The notes below the pieces were generated by a model. The model was not told where the DNA came from and did no database searches. It saw nothing but the letters and a program-made list of their open reading frames with translations. A program made the translations under genes and the position numbers. From contig NZ_UXAV01000020.1 in the NCBI RefSeq assembly GCF_900609045.1, forward strand, positions 1 through 64,000: a stretch of 64,000 nucleotides of DNA, in the 5' to 3' direction. This DNA comes from Filibacter tadaridae. GTDB lineage: Bacteria; Bacillota; Bacilli; Bacillales_A; Planococcaceae. This document shows, piece by piece, positions 51,635-61,447 of this stretch. Each line of letters opens with the position of its first letter. Positions within the stretch are counted from its first letter, which is position 1.

Positions 51635-52558
51635 TCATTCTACGCCTGGTAAAATTGTTAATGTCTTGTTATCTGCATCCAATTTTGCACTAACGCCCAG
51701 CGGAATTGCAAAATGCGGCTGACAATGGCCTATTTTAAAACCTTTTAGGACTGGTACACCAAGATCACTTAAATAATGGTCGAATACTTCGTCCAATGAC
51801 AATGTCTCTTTTTTCCTTTTGGGTTCTGTTTTGGAAAAGTCACCGACGATAATTCCCGCTACATCATTCAATTTCCCAGTCAATCGCAATTGATTCAAAA
51901 GGCCATCCACTCGGTACGCTTCTTCACCAACGTCTTCCAGTAAAAGGATCTTCCCTTTCGTATCCACTTCGAAACGTGTTCCGATTCCACTTGCTAGCAG
52001 TGATAAATTCCCTCCGACGAGCTCACCTTGCGCAACGCCGCCGGTAATCGTTTCAAGTGGTGAAATGTCTTCTGTGTAATGTAGTTCCATCGGCTGAAAC
52101 AACTGTTGAAACATTTTAGCGGACAATTCATGGAACGAGTCCTTCCCGACGCATGATGCAAGCATTGGACCATGAAACGTCACCAGGTTCGAGTATCGTC
52201 CGATTGCAGTATGGAGAAATGTAATATCGCTGAATCCCCAAAAGATTTTCGGATTTTCATTCATCAGCTGCAAATCTATTTTATCTGTAAAACGGGCGGA
52301 CCCATATCCGCCACCTGCACAAATGATTCCTTTGACGTTCGGATTTGCAAACATGTCTTCCAAGTCTTCCAAACGTTCTTCATCTGTTCCGGCTAAATAG
52401 CCATGAGCCGTTTTGACATGCTTGCCGAATTGCCATTTCAGTCCGAGTTCCTCAAGAAAAGCCAATGACTTCTGAAGATTTTCCTGATTGGGTGGACTAG
52501 AAGGCGCAATGATCCCAATCGTATCCCCTTGTTGCAAGCGCTGTGGTCGTATTTTCAT
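51635..52558 (-). CDS. ykfA: LD-carboxypeptidase, S66 family (YkfA-like)
   Basis: A 307-residue serine peptidase that trims the terminal D-alanine from murein tetrapeptides. The N-terminal GDTIGIIAPSSPP, the nucleophile region GFSDITFLHTAIG, where the Ser is in GxSD, and the Glu/His pair in LLLEDVGEEAYRVD and FKIGHCQPHF are typical of S66. The ATG follows AAGGGAG. Together with YkfC it makes imported cell-wall peptides usable. Confidence 0.93.
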   Translation of the reverse strand: MKIRPQRLQQGDTIGIIAPSSPPNQENLQKSLAFLEELGLKWQFGKHVKTAHGYLAGTDEERLEDLEDMFANPNVKGIICAGGGYGSARFTDKIDLQLMNENPKIFWGFSDITFLHTAIGRYSNLVTFHGPMLASCVGKDSFHELSAKMFQQLFQPMELHYTEDISPLETITGGVAQGELVGGNLSLLASGIGTRFEVDTKGKILLLEDVGEEAYRVDGLLNQLRLTGKLNDVAGIIVGDFSKTEPKRKKETLSLDEVFDHYLSDLGVPVLKGFKIGHCQPHFAIPLGVSAKLDADNKTLTILPGVE

Positions 52559-52643
52559 AATTACTAACTCCCTTTCCCGAGATTATGTCGGTGCCTAACA
52601 CGGACATAGTCTCTTTCACTAAATAGTACCTCAAATAATTTTG

Positions 52644-52679
52644 AAAAACCGCCATCTAGTTTCCCAGATGGCGGTTTTT
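52644..52679 (-). terminator. Terminator of the oligopeptide transporter operon
   Basis: AAAAACCGCCATCT (52644-52657) pairs perfectly with AGATGGCGGTTTTT (52666-52679). It separates the transporter transcript from ykfA-ykfC. Confidence 0.95.
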
Positions 52680-52691
52680 AGTAAATCGTTA

Positions 52692-54515
52692 TTATTCAGA
52701 TACACCCATTTCATACAACCATAGGTCTGAACCTGGATCGATTGAGTAGTTAACAATGCGCTTGTTAACAGCAGTTAGAGCATAACGGTATACAGTCGGA
52801 GCAACCGGTACCTCTTCAACCATAAGTTCTTGCCATTGATTGTAGATATCTTTACGGTATTCAGTATCAAATGCTTTTTCAGATGTTCCAGCTTCTAGAA
52901 GCTCGTCGTTCTTTTCGCTCGTAAAACGAGGGTAGTTGAACGCAGCTGTTCTTCCGTATAGGCCTTCAGGATCTGGATCTGAACCAGTTCCCCATGCGCC
53001 TTGGTAGATATCAACTCTTTTATCATCCTTTTTCAACAAATCGTAGAAAGCGTTAAATTCGTGTAGGCGACCGTCCAATAATTGAACTTTAATGCCGACG
53101 TCAGCCCAGTTTTGCATGTAGAATTTTGCGATTGGTTCAGCTGTTTCTCCGCCTTCCATTGACGCGAAGTTAAGAACGAATTCTTCACCCTTGTCATTTT
53201 CACGGAAGCCGTCACCGTCAACATCGATATATCCAGCTTCGTCAAGAAGCGCTTTCGCTTTTTCAGGATCATATGGACGTCCTTCATTGCTTGAATCATG
53301 GAAGCCTTCAAATACAGGGATGATCAATGTTGTAGCTGGGAAACGAAGACCGTGGTAAAGTTCTTTACCGATTGTTTCGTTATCCATTGCGTGCCACATT
53401 GCTTGGCGAACAAGTTTATTGGCCATTTTTTTAGTTGGATCCATAACATTTTCTTCTTTCTCAGCATCCCATTCACCAAGATTGAAACCGATATATGTGT
53501 ATGCAAGATCCACTTTTGCAAGAAGTTCTACATTTTCAATTGTTTTTGCATTCAAGTATTGGTCAGCTGGAATATCAGCATAGTCAATTTCACCTTTTTT
53601 AAGTGCTTCTAGTGCAGTTGCAGAGCTTACTACTTTTAAAACGATTGATTTAAGAGCAGGTTTCCCTCTCCAGTAATCTTCGTATCTTTCATAAAGTACA
53701 GATTCACCAGGAACGATTTTTGCAACTTTGTAAGGTCCAAAACCGATTGGATTTACACGAATCTTATCAGATGCCATTAATTCTTCCATTGTTAGTTCAC
53801 CGGTCATCACATCGCCGACATGGTGACGTGGTGTAGGTGTTGACCAAAACCCGGAAAGAATAGATGGTGTTGCTTCTGTGAATGTGAATTCAATTGTTTT
53901 GTCATCGATTACATTGATTCCAGAAATTTTGTCCGTTTTTCCTGCGTGGTAATCAGGCATACCTACGACATTTTCTTTCATGAAGTCATAACGTTCACCG
54001 ACATAATCCGGATGTCCTAGAAGCTCATAAGAGTAAAGTAAATCGGATGCTTTTACAGGCTCCCCGTCATGCCAATTGACATTGTCTTTGATCATCACTT
54101 TAATTTTCTTGTTATCATCAGAAATTTCGTACGTTGCAGCACCTTCATTTGTGATTAAATAGTCTCCATCAGCAGCTAGCAAGTCTTCAGTGAAGAACTG
54201 CATTACTTCAGCGTCAGGTGCGCCGGAGTAGAATACTGTGCTCAATGTACCTTCGAACGGAGAATCAGAAACCAGTCCGTACGTTAGTTCACCATCTTCT
54301 ATTGCTGCTTCTTTGTTTGAAACGTCAAGAGGGAAATCAAGGGCCTCTTCTTCAGCAGGTTCATCCTTCGTTGTCTCTTCGGTTCCTTTGTCATCCCCAT
54401 CTTTACTTGCTGCTTTGTCGCCTTCTTCGCTCTTTTCTTTTCCCGTACACGCCGCTAGAAAAACGCTAAGTGCGAGCATAAGACCGACGAGTAGCAATAG
54501 TTGCTTCTTTGCCAA
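52692..54515 (-). CDS. Oligopeptide ABC transporter substrate-binding lipoprotein
   Basis: A 607-residue SBP_bac_5 protein. The signal MAKKQLLLLVGLMLALSV leads to a lipobox LAAC with Cys23, then an acidic linker rich in Glu, Asp and Lys. The mature protein has GELTYGLVSDSPF and IKVMIKDNVNWHDGEPV, the family's conserved peptide-binding segments. It is the last gene of the D-F-B-C-A ordered operon. Di- or oligopeptides, perhaps murein peptides because of the adjacent ykf genes, are likely substrates. Confidence 0.94.
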   Translation of the reverse strand: MAKKQLLLLVGLMLALSVFLAACTGKEKSEEGDKAASKDGDDKGTEETTKDEPAEEEALDFPLDVSNKEAAIEDGELTYGLVSDSPFEGTLSTVFYSGAPDAEVMQFFTEDLLAADGDYLITNEGAATYEISDDNKKIKVMIKDNVNWHDGEPVKASDLLYSYELLGHPDYVGERYDFMKENVVGMPDYHAGKTDKISGINVIDDKTIEFTFTEATPSILSGFWSTPTPRHHVGDVMTGELTMEELMASDKIRVNPIGFGPYKVAKIVPGESVLYERYEDYWRGKPALKSIVLKVVSSATALEALKKGEIDYADIPADQYLNAKTIENVELLAKVDLAYTYIGFNLGEWDAEKEENVMDPTKKMANKLVRQAMWHAMDNETIGKELYHGLRFPATTLIIPVFEGFHDSSNEGRPYDPEKAKALLDEAGYIDVDGDGFRENDKGEEFVLNFASMEGGETAEPIAKFYMQNWADVGIKVQLLDGRLHEFNAFYDLLKKDDKRVDIYQGAWGTGSDPDPEGLYGRTAAFNYPRFTSEKNDELLEAGTSEKAFDTEYRKDIYNQWQELMVEEVPVAPTVYRYALTAVNKRIVNYSIDPGSDLWLYEMGVSE

Positions 54516-54538
54516 TTGTATTACCTCCCCTGTTTTTT

Positions 54539-55453
54539 TTACGCCAATCTTTGTCTTGCGTCAGACGCACGTTTAACCGCTTGCCCAACGTAATTTATAC
54601 ACAGCATCATTACTAGAATCAGTAATGCTGCAGGTAACCATACCCACCACTTATTTTGCACAATATCCGGATTTCTCGCGAAACTAATGAGTGTTCCTAG
54701 AGATGGCGTACTCGCCGGAAGACCGAAACCAAGAAATGTTAAACCAGTCTCCAACCCAATATTTCCTGCAAGTGTAAGTGTCATATTCACAATGACGATG
54801 GAACTGAGGTTGGGAAACATTTCAAAAAACATGATTTTCCAACTAGGCGTTCCTAACGTCTTGGAAGCATTGATATAATCTAGCTCCCTTTCTGCCAACC
54901 CTTTAGATCGTATAAGCCTTGCCTTACCAAACCATGCGAACGCACTCATGATTAAGATGAAACTGAAGATCGTATAATTTGGAACAATAGTTACAAAAAC
55001 AATGATGAACATCAATGCTGGTAGGACCATTAGGAAGTCGATAATACGCATAATGATGTTATCGACAACACCACCATAAAAGCCGGAAATAAGACCAACA
55101 GTCAAGCCGAACAATCCAGCAATCAATGTTACACAAATACCAATTGTGAATGAGTTTCTAGTTCCCAGCATCAGCTGACCAAATACGTCCCGTCCAGCGT
55201 CATCCGTACCCATCCAGTTCTCAGCGGAAGGCGCGTTCCAGTTTTTCAGGAAGTTGACTCGCGTAAGCGCTTCTGCGTCGATGAAAAGGGGCGATGAATA
55301 GGCGGTCGCCAAGATGATGAAAAGAACAACAAGTGATCCCAATGCCATCTTATCATGCTTTATCTCACGCCAAACCGTCTTCATAAACGACGGGTTATTC
55401 AGCTTTTCCTGCGCCACTAATTCTTTCGTATTCAATGTAACTGTATCTTTCAT
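54539..55453 (-). CDS. Oligopeptide ABC transporter permease (DppC/AppC-like)
   Basis: A 304-residue permease with six hydrophobic segments, the N-terminal extension typical of OppC/DppC proteins, NWMGTDDAGRDVFGQLMLGTR and the EAA loop YINASKTLGTPSWKIMFFEMFPN that contacts the ATPase. It forms the pore with the DppB-like protein. Located 23 bases before the binding-protein gene. Confidence 0.94.
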   Translation of the reverse strand: MKDTVTLNTKELVAQEKLNNPSFMKTVWREIKHDKMALGSLVVLFIILATAYSSPLFIDAEALTRVNFLKNWNAPSAENWMGTDDAGRDVFGQLMLGTRNSFTIGICVTLIAGLFGLTVGLISGFYGGVVDNIIMRIIDFLMVLPALMFIIVFVTIVPNYTIFSFILIMSAFAWFGKARLIRSKGLAERELDYINASKTLGTPSWKIMFFEMFPNLSSIVIVNMTLTLAGNIGLETGLTFLGFGLPASTPSLGTLISFARNPDIVQNKWWVWLPAALLILVMMLCINYVGQAVKRASDARQRLA

Positions 55454-55483
55454 TCGTTTTCCCCTCCTCTTCTTTCATTTCCA

Positions 55484-56452
55484 TCAATCAATTCGAATAC
55501 GCGGATCGACAATACTTAGGATGATATCTGAAAGCATTGTCCCAACAACTACAGCTGTGCCTGAAATCATGACAAGAGCCGTAACGACCGTAAAGTCACG
55601 CGTACCGATGGACTGTATGAAAAGTTGTCCGAGTCCTGGATAACTGAAGATTGATTCAATAAAGATAGAGCCGCCAATTAGACCAGTAATTTCAAGACCA
55701 AGGAATGCCGCAATCGGTAACAAAGAGTTACGCAAAATATGGCGTGTGTATACTTTGCCTTCGGGTACCCCCTTGGAGCGGGCGGTCTTGACGAAGTCTT
55801 TCAATTTCGTATCGATAATATCGTTCCGCAGATATTGTATTGTACCAAACGTTGCTAGCAATGCCCCTGACATAACAGGCAGGAATAGGTGCTTCGCTTT
55901 GTCAACAAAGTATTCCCATGTACCTGTCTCAATCCTTATGTCAACACTTCCTCCACTAGGGAACCATCCAAGTATAAAACTGAATAGGAAAAGCATGAGT
56001 AATGCAAATACGAAAAGTGGTGTCGCAAACGCAAAGTAGTTGTATGTAACAATTATTTTATCTGCCCAAGTATCTGTCCACCTTCCCGCTATAATTCCAA
56101 GCGGGATTGAGATTATATAGGTGACAATCATTGTAACCGCGGCCAACAGTAGTGTATTGGCTACCCTACTCTCAAGTAGATGAGTCACCGGTTGCTTATG
56201 CACAAATGACATACCGAAGTCACCCTGTACCGCTTTTCCAATCCAATGCCCGTATTGCACGTACCAAGGGTCATTCAGGCCGAAACTTTCCCGTATTTTC
56301 TCCATTTGTTCCGGCGTTGCATTTGGATTTGACACGAATGCACCCGTAACCGCATCACCCGGCATCGCCTTTGCCAAAACAAAGATGATTAAGCTGAGCA
56401 GAATAAGTTGGGGGATCATGATTAACATTCTTCTTATGATGAACTTCAGCAT
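55484..56452 (-). CDS. Oligopeptide ABC transporter permease (DppB/AppB-like)
   Basis: A 322-residue permease with MLKFIIRRMLIMIPQLILLS at the N-terminus, six hydrophobic segments and the EAA loop FVKTARSKGVPEGKVYTRHIL. GLNDPWYVQYGHWIGKAVQGDFGMS is the conserved outside loop of the OppB/DppB group. It starts after AAGGAGG and is followed 30 bases later by the second permease gene. Confidence 0.94.
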   Translation of the reverse strand: MLKFIIRRMLIMIPQLILLSLIIFVLAKAMPGDAVTGAFVSNPNATPEQMEKIRESFGLNDPWYVQYGHWIGKAVQGDFGMSFVHKQPVTHLLESRVANTLLLAAVTMIVTYIISIPLGIIAGRWTDTWADKIIVTYNYFAFATPLFVFALLMLFLFSFILGWFPSGGSVDIRIETGTWEYFVDKAKHLFLPVMSGALLATFGTIQYLRNDIIDTKLKDFVKTARSKGVPEGKVYTRHILRNSLLPIAAFLGLEITGLIGGSIFIESIFSYPGLGQLFIQSIGTRDFTVVTALVMISGTAVVVGTMLSDIILSIVDPRIRID

Positions 56453-56469
56453 CTTTTCATAATCCTCCT

Positions 56470-57396
56470 TTACTGCACTGCAACGGAATGTGTTTCAGAA
56501 ACACTCTTTAAGTCAAACATCCGTCCGTCCTTATCAAAATAGCTATCATAGTCTGTTCTGTATTCTTCATTAATGGCTTGGCGAAGATGCATTTTCTCAA
56601 ATCGCTTCTCCGGGTTCATTTCCGGAATAGCCGCAATTAGTCTTTTCGTGTATAGATGTTGCGGATTATTGTATACATCGGCAGCTGTTCCCTCTTCAAC
56701 AAAACGACCTTTGTACATAATACCGATTCGATCACATAAATGTTTGATAACACCTAGATCATGTGAAATAAAAAGATAGGTAAGATTAAATTCCTTTTGA
56801 ATTTCTTGCATGAAATTCAATACTTGCGCTTGTACCGATACGTCAAGTGCAGATACGGGTTCATCGGCAATGATTAGCTTCGGATTTAACATAAGTGCTC
56901 GTGCAATCCCGATACGTTGCCTTTGTCCGCCTGAGAATTGGTGTGGGTACTTATAAATCGACTCGGGATTTAACCCAACACGATCAACAAGTGCTTGAAC
57001 TCGTTTCAACTCTTCACCGGGCGACATACGCTCGAAATTGCGAAGTGGTTCCGCGATGATATTCAAGACGTTTTTCCGTGAATTCAATGACGAATACGGA
57101 TCTTGAAAAATCATCTGAATATCTTTTACATGTTTCCGTCTTTCCGATCGACTTTGTTTTGCAAGGTCTGTTCCTTCAAAAAGAACTTCTCCGCCCGTGA
57201 TAGTATTCAGCCCAATAATCCCACGCCCCGTTGTAGTCTTGCCACAGCCCGATTCACCTACAAGGCCGTATGTTTCGCCAGGTTCCAATTCGAAACTTAT
57301 GCCATCCACAGCTTTAATGTGATCGACTACTGTGCGGAAAAAGCCGCCCCGTATCGGAAAGTGAATTTTCATATCATTAACTTTTAGTAGTGACAT
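56470..57396 (-). CDS. Oligopeptide ABC transporter ATPase (AppF/DppF-like)
   Basis: About 308 residues from the ATG at 57396, after GGAGATGAGAG. Walker [10 protein letters not shown], signature [15 protein letters not shown] and Walker [15 protein letters not shown] are visible, with the OppF-type C-terminal extension but an altered cysteine pattern. It overlaps the end of the first ATPase gene by 20 bases and pairs with it to drive uptake. Confidence 0.94.
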   Translation of the reverse strand: MSLLKVNDMKIHFPIRGGFFRTVVDHIKAVDGISFELEPGETYGLVGESGCGKTTTGRGIIGLNTITGGEVLFEGTDLAKQSRSERRKHVKDIQMIFQDPYSSLNSRKNVLNIIAEPLRNFERMSPGEELKRVQALVDRVGLNPESIYKYPHQFSGGQRQRIGIARALMLNPKLIIADEPVSALDVSVQAQVLNFMQEIQKEFNLTYLFISHDLGVIKHLCDRIGIMYKGRFVEEGTAADVYNNPQHLYTKRLIAAIPEMNPEKRFEKMHLRQAINEEYRTDYDSYFDKDGRMFDLKSVSETHSVAVQ

Positions 57397-58402
57397 AACT
57401 CTCATCTCCTACTTTCTCTTCCGGGAAGTGGAAGTTTTTATAGCATGTGCAGCGAACGAAATGACCTGGTTCTACTTCATGTAGAGTCGGGCTTTCCTCA
57501 TGCTCATGTTCCGGCACCCATGCAACACGCGGTGCAAACCGGCAACCTGTACGATCAAGTTTTTGGATGGACGGAACTATTCCTTCAATCACGTGTAATG
57601 CTTTTTTATCTTCCATATTCGATGGGATTGAGTTAAGTAGAGAACGGGTATAGGGATGTAATGGATTCATAAATAACTCACGTACTTCCGCAATTTCCAC
57701 TACTTCACCTGCATACATGACCGCTACACGATCGGCCATTTCAGCAACAACACCAAGATCATGTGTAATCAGGATGATGCCTGATTTTATTTGGTTTTGA
57801 AGTTCTTTCATAAGATCCATTATCTGTGCTTGGATTGTAACGTCTAAAGCAGTTGTCGGTTCATCCGCAATAAGTAATACCGGATCACACGCAAGTGCAA
57901 TGGCAATGACGACACGTTGTCTCATACCACCTGACAGTTCATGTGGATATTGACTATAGATGCGTTGTTCGTTCTTGATACCAACGCGTCGAAGAAGTTC
58001 AAGTGTACGTTTCTTCTTTGCGGCCGATGATAGTTTCATATGGTAATCCATTGGTTCCTCAATTTGTCTTCCAATTGTCGCCAATGGGTTAAGCGCCGTC
58101 ATTGGGTCCTGGAAAATCATTCCGAGGTCTTTCCCACGAATTTTATTTAGTTTAGAAGCAGAGAGTGACAAAAGATTTTGACTTTTGAAGTTAACTTGAC
58201 CTTCGAGTTTTGTCGTTTTTAGATTGTGCAGCCCCATAATGGATAATGCAAGGGCACTTTTTCCGCAACCCGACTCTCCTACAATGGCAACAACTTCATT
58301 CTCATGGACAGTTAAGGACACATCATCTACTGCGGCGTAATAATTACCTTTGATGTTGAATGATGTGCGCAGATTCTTTATTTCTAGTACTGGGTTTGCC
58401 AA
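57377..58402 (-). CDS. Oligopeptide ABC transporter ATPase (AppD/DppD-like)
   Basis: A 341-residue ATPase and first gene of the operon. Walker [10 protein letters not shown], signature [16 protein letters not shown], Walker [15 protein letters not shown], and the C-terminal Cys-containing segment RTGCRFAPR...HFVRCTCYK typical of OppD/DppD. The start is TTG (58402) behind AAGGAGG. The promoter and CodY-like site lie directly upstream. Confidence 0.94.
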   Translation of the reverse strand: MANPVLEIKNLRTSFNIKGNYYAAVDDVSLTVHENEVVAIVGESGCGKSALALSIMGLHNLKTTKLEGQVNFKSQNLLSLSASKLNKIRGKDLGMIFQDPMTALNPLATIGRQIEEPMDYHMKLSSAAKKKRTLELLRRVGIKNEQRIYSQYPHELSGGMRQRVVIAIALACDPVLLIADEPTTALDVTIQAQIMDLMKELQNQIKSGIILITHDLGVVAEMADRVAVMYAGEVVEIAEVRELFMNPLHPYTRSLLNSIPSNMEDKKALHVIEGIVPSIQKLDRTGCRFAPRVAWVPEHEHEESPTLHEVEPGHFVRCTCYKNFHFPEEKVGDESYVTTKS

Positions 58403-58440
58403 GAAATTTACCTCCTTGCTAGACTATAAAACGATTAGTA

Positions 58441-58497
58441 AATTTTCAGATATCGGATCGCTTGTCTTAATATACTACACAATTAAATGGGTGGCAA
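58441..58497 (-). promoter_or_regulatory. Operon promoter with CodY-like box
   Basis: Minus strand: TTGCCA (58497-58492), exactly 17 bases, TATATT (58474-58469). Just downstream, at 58441-58455, AATTTTCAGATATCG matches the CodY box AATTTTCWGAAAATT at 11 of 15 positions and would overlap the start of transcription. Peptide transport operons are established CodY targets in B. subtilis. Confidence 0.6.
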
Positions 58498-58566
58498 TAC
58501 TATTTTTTCAGAATACCAAATGCATTCAATGTTTCATATATGACAATCACATTACAAACAGTGGTA

Positions 58567-58580
58567 TGAAAGCGTTTTCA
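58567..58580. promoter_or_regulatory. Candidate CcpA (cre) site
   Basis: TGAAAGCGTTTTCA matches the cre consensus TGWAANCGNTNWCA at all positions I can compare. It lies about 110 bases upstream of the predicted start of the peptide-transporter transcript, or equally downstream of the aldehyde dehydrogenase terminator. Confidence 0.6.
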
Positions 58581-58634
58581 TGGACTTGTTTTATTTGGAG
58601 ATGCCGGTATTTTTCTTAGAAAATAGTAAAAAAA

Positions 58635-58661
58635 GATTCCTTCCAAAGTACGGAGGGAATC
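58635..58661 (-). terminator. Terminator of the aldehyde dehydrogenase gene
   Basis: GATTCCTTCC pairs with GGAGGGAATC around AAAGTAC, with long A- and T-runs outside. Confidence 0.9.
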
Positions 58662-58719
58662 CTTTTTTATTTGTAATCTATCACACCAAAGCGTAATGTC
58701 ATCCAGGCTTCAAAAGAGG

Positions 58720-60153
58720 TCAAATTTTCGTTTTCATAGTAATCATTTTCAGTTCCGTCATTTCTTCCACAGCATATTTTACACCTTCACGACCATAGCC
58801 ACTCATTTTCACACCGCCATATGGCATATGATCGACCCGGAAAGTGGGAATGTCGTTTATGATGATTGCACCTGCCTGTATGTCGTCTGCCGCTTTCATC
58901 GCATCCATCAAGTTGGCTGTATAAATACCTGCATTCAGGCCGTATTTCGAGTCGTTCACCATGGTGATTCCTTCTTCCAGTGACGTATAAGGAATAATCG
59001 TGACGATTGGTGCAAACACCTCTGCACAGACGACATTCATGTCTGGCGAAACATTCGTCAAGACAGCTGGTTCAAGCCCATTTCCAACAATTTGTCCACC
59101 CGTTTGCACGACTGCACCTTGATTTTCCGCATCCTTAATCCATCCAATAACACGCTGTAATTCATCAACGTGAATCATCGGACCAATATCCGTTGTCTCT
59201 TCGAAGGGATCACCCATCCTCAATTTCTTCGTTTGTTCGATAAAGAGCTTCGTAAATTCGTCCAGGATTGACGCATGCACGTAAATCCGTTGAAGTGAGA
59301 TACAAACTTGACCAGCGAATCCAAATGCGCCTTCCACACAACGGCTGACGATTTTTTCAAGTGGTATGCCCGGTTCGATAAGAAGTGCCGCATTCGATCC
59401 AAGCTCTAGTGTTAATTTGCGTAAGCCGACCTTCTCTTTTATGGATAGCCCGACCGGTACACTTCCTGTAAACGTCACTTTTTTCACTGCTGGATGGGTG
59501 ATGAGTCCGTCACTTAACTCTGCTCCACTACCTGTCACAATTTGGAGGGCACCGTCCGGTAAACCTGCTTCCTTGAATAACTCTGCCATAACTAATGCAC
59601 TAAGAGGTGTTTGGGTAGCTGGTTTTAAGACAACAGTATTGCCTGCCGCAAATGCGGGTCCTAACTTATGTGCGATTAGATTAAAGGGAAAGTTGAAAGG
59701 TGTTATGGCTGCAACGACTCCAAGTGGTTCACGCTTCGTCCATCCGATTCGATCGGTAATGCCTGGTGCTGCATCCATTGGAATTGTTTCCCCGCTAATT
59801 CGTTTAGCTTCTTCCGCCGTAAATTGGTATGTCGCGATTGTCCTGTCAATTTCCGATCGGCTTGTCCTGATTGGTTTTCCTGCTTCGTCGGCCATAATGA
59901 GGGCAAGTTCTTCTTTCCGTTCCCGCATGAGATTGACAACTCTGTATAACATCTCCGCACGATCGTAGGCTGTCCATTTCTTGAAGGTTTGGAATGCTTT
60001 TTCTGCTCCGTCGATTGCCTGTTTCACTTCGGTTGGTGTTGCTTTTGCTATTTGTGCAATAACTTCTCCGGAGTATGGTGATTTTAAATCGTATGATGAT
60101 GCGGTATCTTGCCACTTTCCATTTAGCCATAGCATTGTTTTCTTCATTTCCAA
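58720..60153 (-). CDS. NAD(P)-dependent aldehyde dehydrogenase
   Basis: A 477-residue ALDH with ITPFNFPFNLIAHKLGPAFA, the Rossmann FTGSVPVG, catalytic Glu in LTLELGSNAALL and catalytic Cys in FAGQVCISLQR. The ELGSN in place of the common ELGGK places it in a branch that includes lactaldehyde- and phosphonoacetaldehyde-type enzymes, but the substrate cannot be fixed. The true start may be the ATG of MKKTMLWLNG two codons in. It has no operon partner. Confidence 0.9.
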   Translation of the reverse strand: MEMKKTMLWLNGKWQDTASSYDLKSPYSGEVIAQIAKATPTEVKQAIDGAEKAFQTFKKWTAYDRAEMLYRVVNLMRERKEELALIMADEAGKPIRTSRSEIDRTIATYQFTAEEAKRISGETIPMDAAPGITDRIGWTKREPLGVVAAITPFNFPFNLIAHKLGPAFAAGNTVVLKPATQTPLSALVMAELFKEAGLPDGALQIVTGSGAELSDGLITHPAVKKVTFTGSVPVGLSIKEKVGLRKLTLELGSNAALLIEPGIPLEKIVSRCVEGAFGFAGQVCISLQRIYVHASILDEFTKLFIEQTKKLRMGDPFEETTDIGPMIHVDELQRVIGWIKDAENQGAVVQTGGQIVGNGLEPAVLTNVSPDMNVVCAEVFAPIVTIIPYTSLEEGITMVNDSKYGLNAGIYTANLMDAMKAADDIQAGAIIINDIPTFRVDHMPYGGVKMSGYGREGVKYAVEEMTELKMITMKTKI

Positions 60154-60213
60154 ACCCCTCCCAATTTTTATATATACTTATTTACCATTTACCCTATGCT
60201 AAAGGATATCCAT

Positions 60214-60308
60214 TGAATTCGCTTCGGTGCTTGGGGATGCCTCCCGCAATAAGCCAGACAGAAGTTCACTGTCAGTCTTATTGCTTCGGCTACCCCCTTC
60301 AGGCACCT
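60214..60308. repeat. Foldable intergenic repeat, copy A
   Basis: Inner arms GCAATAAGCCAGACAG and CTGTCAGTCTTATTGC pair in 14 of 16 positions; outer arms GGTGCTTGGGGATGCC and GGCTACCCCCTTCAGGCACC pair with small gaps. The element could fold as one long hairpin. Related sequences are at 47397-47480, 27676-27745 and, in part, 15561-15605. Confidence 0.75.
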
Positions 60309-60353
60309 TTGCTAGTTTGTATCACATACCTGGTAACTAGACACCGGTTGCAA

Positions 60354-61328
60354 TCAGGTATTCGATGAGTTCGAGGCTGAGGATGCCGCCATTGCTGCGA
60401 TTGTTGCTGCCATCACGGCTTGCTGCGCTTGTAAAATTAGCTCCACTGATGTGGCCAGGCTGATACTTGCTTGTTCTGCATTCTCTGTCAGTTCATGCAT
60501 AACATATCCAATTCCAATGGATAGCGCCATCTCTCGATTCCATTTGAATGGCTTCGTCTGTTCCAACGCATGCGTCAATTCGATAATATCCGTCAATTCC
60601 GTATCTTTCACGTCGAAGACAGTCAGAAATCCGATTATCGGATAATGAACAGAACGCACCTTTGTTTCCTTCTTGAAGTGGGCAAGGATTTCCGCTGCCC
60701 GAGACACAAGGAATGGATTGAATTGGATATGTATATATGTCAATACTTGCGACAACCACTGTAATTCATTTCCTGAACGGAATCCGGCATCTCGAAGAGC
60801 ATCATAATAAGTACGCATGGACAGCGCATGTTCAACTGGCTCTTCGCCTTTTTTTCCAAGAAGGACGGCGTATGCATAATCATCATCGGAAGTCAGGAAA
60901 AAATGTTGTTTTTTCATGGCATCATATAGCTTTTTCGCTTGTCTAGCTTCAATTTCATAGGAATCCGGGTTATCCGATACAAGAAGCGCAGCTAAGTACG
61001 AATGGATTGTATTTCGGAAACCAACTTCTTTTAGTACCTGTTGTTTAGCGAATAGACGATTGACCTCTTCTTCGATATTCGACCCGGGTTTATCAAGAAA
61101 CGCTGCCATCATTGGAAGGAGATTACCCCGCAATGGTGAAAACCAACTCGCTTTACTCTTCAGTGCATCAATCGCCCGATTCAAACTTTCGGCAACAAAC
61201 TCCCGCTCGGATGTGACGTAATACGAAGTAATCGTCAGCACAACATTTTTGTCGACCGTCCATCCTGCTAACGACTTCACTTTTTCATATGTTGACTCGA
61301 CCTCTTGGCTGATAACAGTTGCCTTCAT
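60354..61328 (-). CDS. DUF4003-family protein
   Basis: A 324-residue, mostly helical protein beginning MKATVISQEVESTYEKVKSL and ending in an Ala/Ser-rich tail. HFFLTSDDDYAYAVLLGKK and SIGIGYVMHEL are the segments by which I recognise DUF4003, a Firmicutes family of unknown function. No signal peptide or membrane helix is evident, so it should be cytosolic. It is divergent from the AAC(3)-like gene. Confidence 0.85.
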   Translation of the reverse strand: MKATVISQEVESTYEKVKSLAGWTVDKNVVLTITSYYVTSEREFVAESLNRAIDALKSKASWFSPLRGNLLPMMAAFLDKPGSNIEEEVNRLFAKQQVLKEVGFRNTIHSYLAALLVSDNPDSYEIEARQAKKLYDAMKKQHFFLTSDDDYAYAVLLGKKGEEPVEHALSMRTYYDALRDAGFRSGNELQWLSQVLTYIHIQFNPFLVSRAAEILAHFKKETKVRSVHYPIIGFLTVFDVKDTELTDIIELTHALEQTKPFKWNREMALSIGIGYVMHELTENAEQASISLATSVELILQAQQAVMAATIAAMAASSASNSSNT

Positions 61329-61447
61329 GTCCGAACACCCCTTTCTTATATGTACGATTCATAGCAGGGAAAGTTTCAAAAGTCTTGGCGAATAAAGCGA
61401 AGATTGCTATGCTTTATTGAAATGATTAAAGAATCGAGTGATAGACT

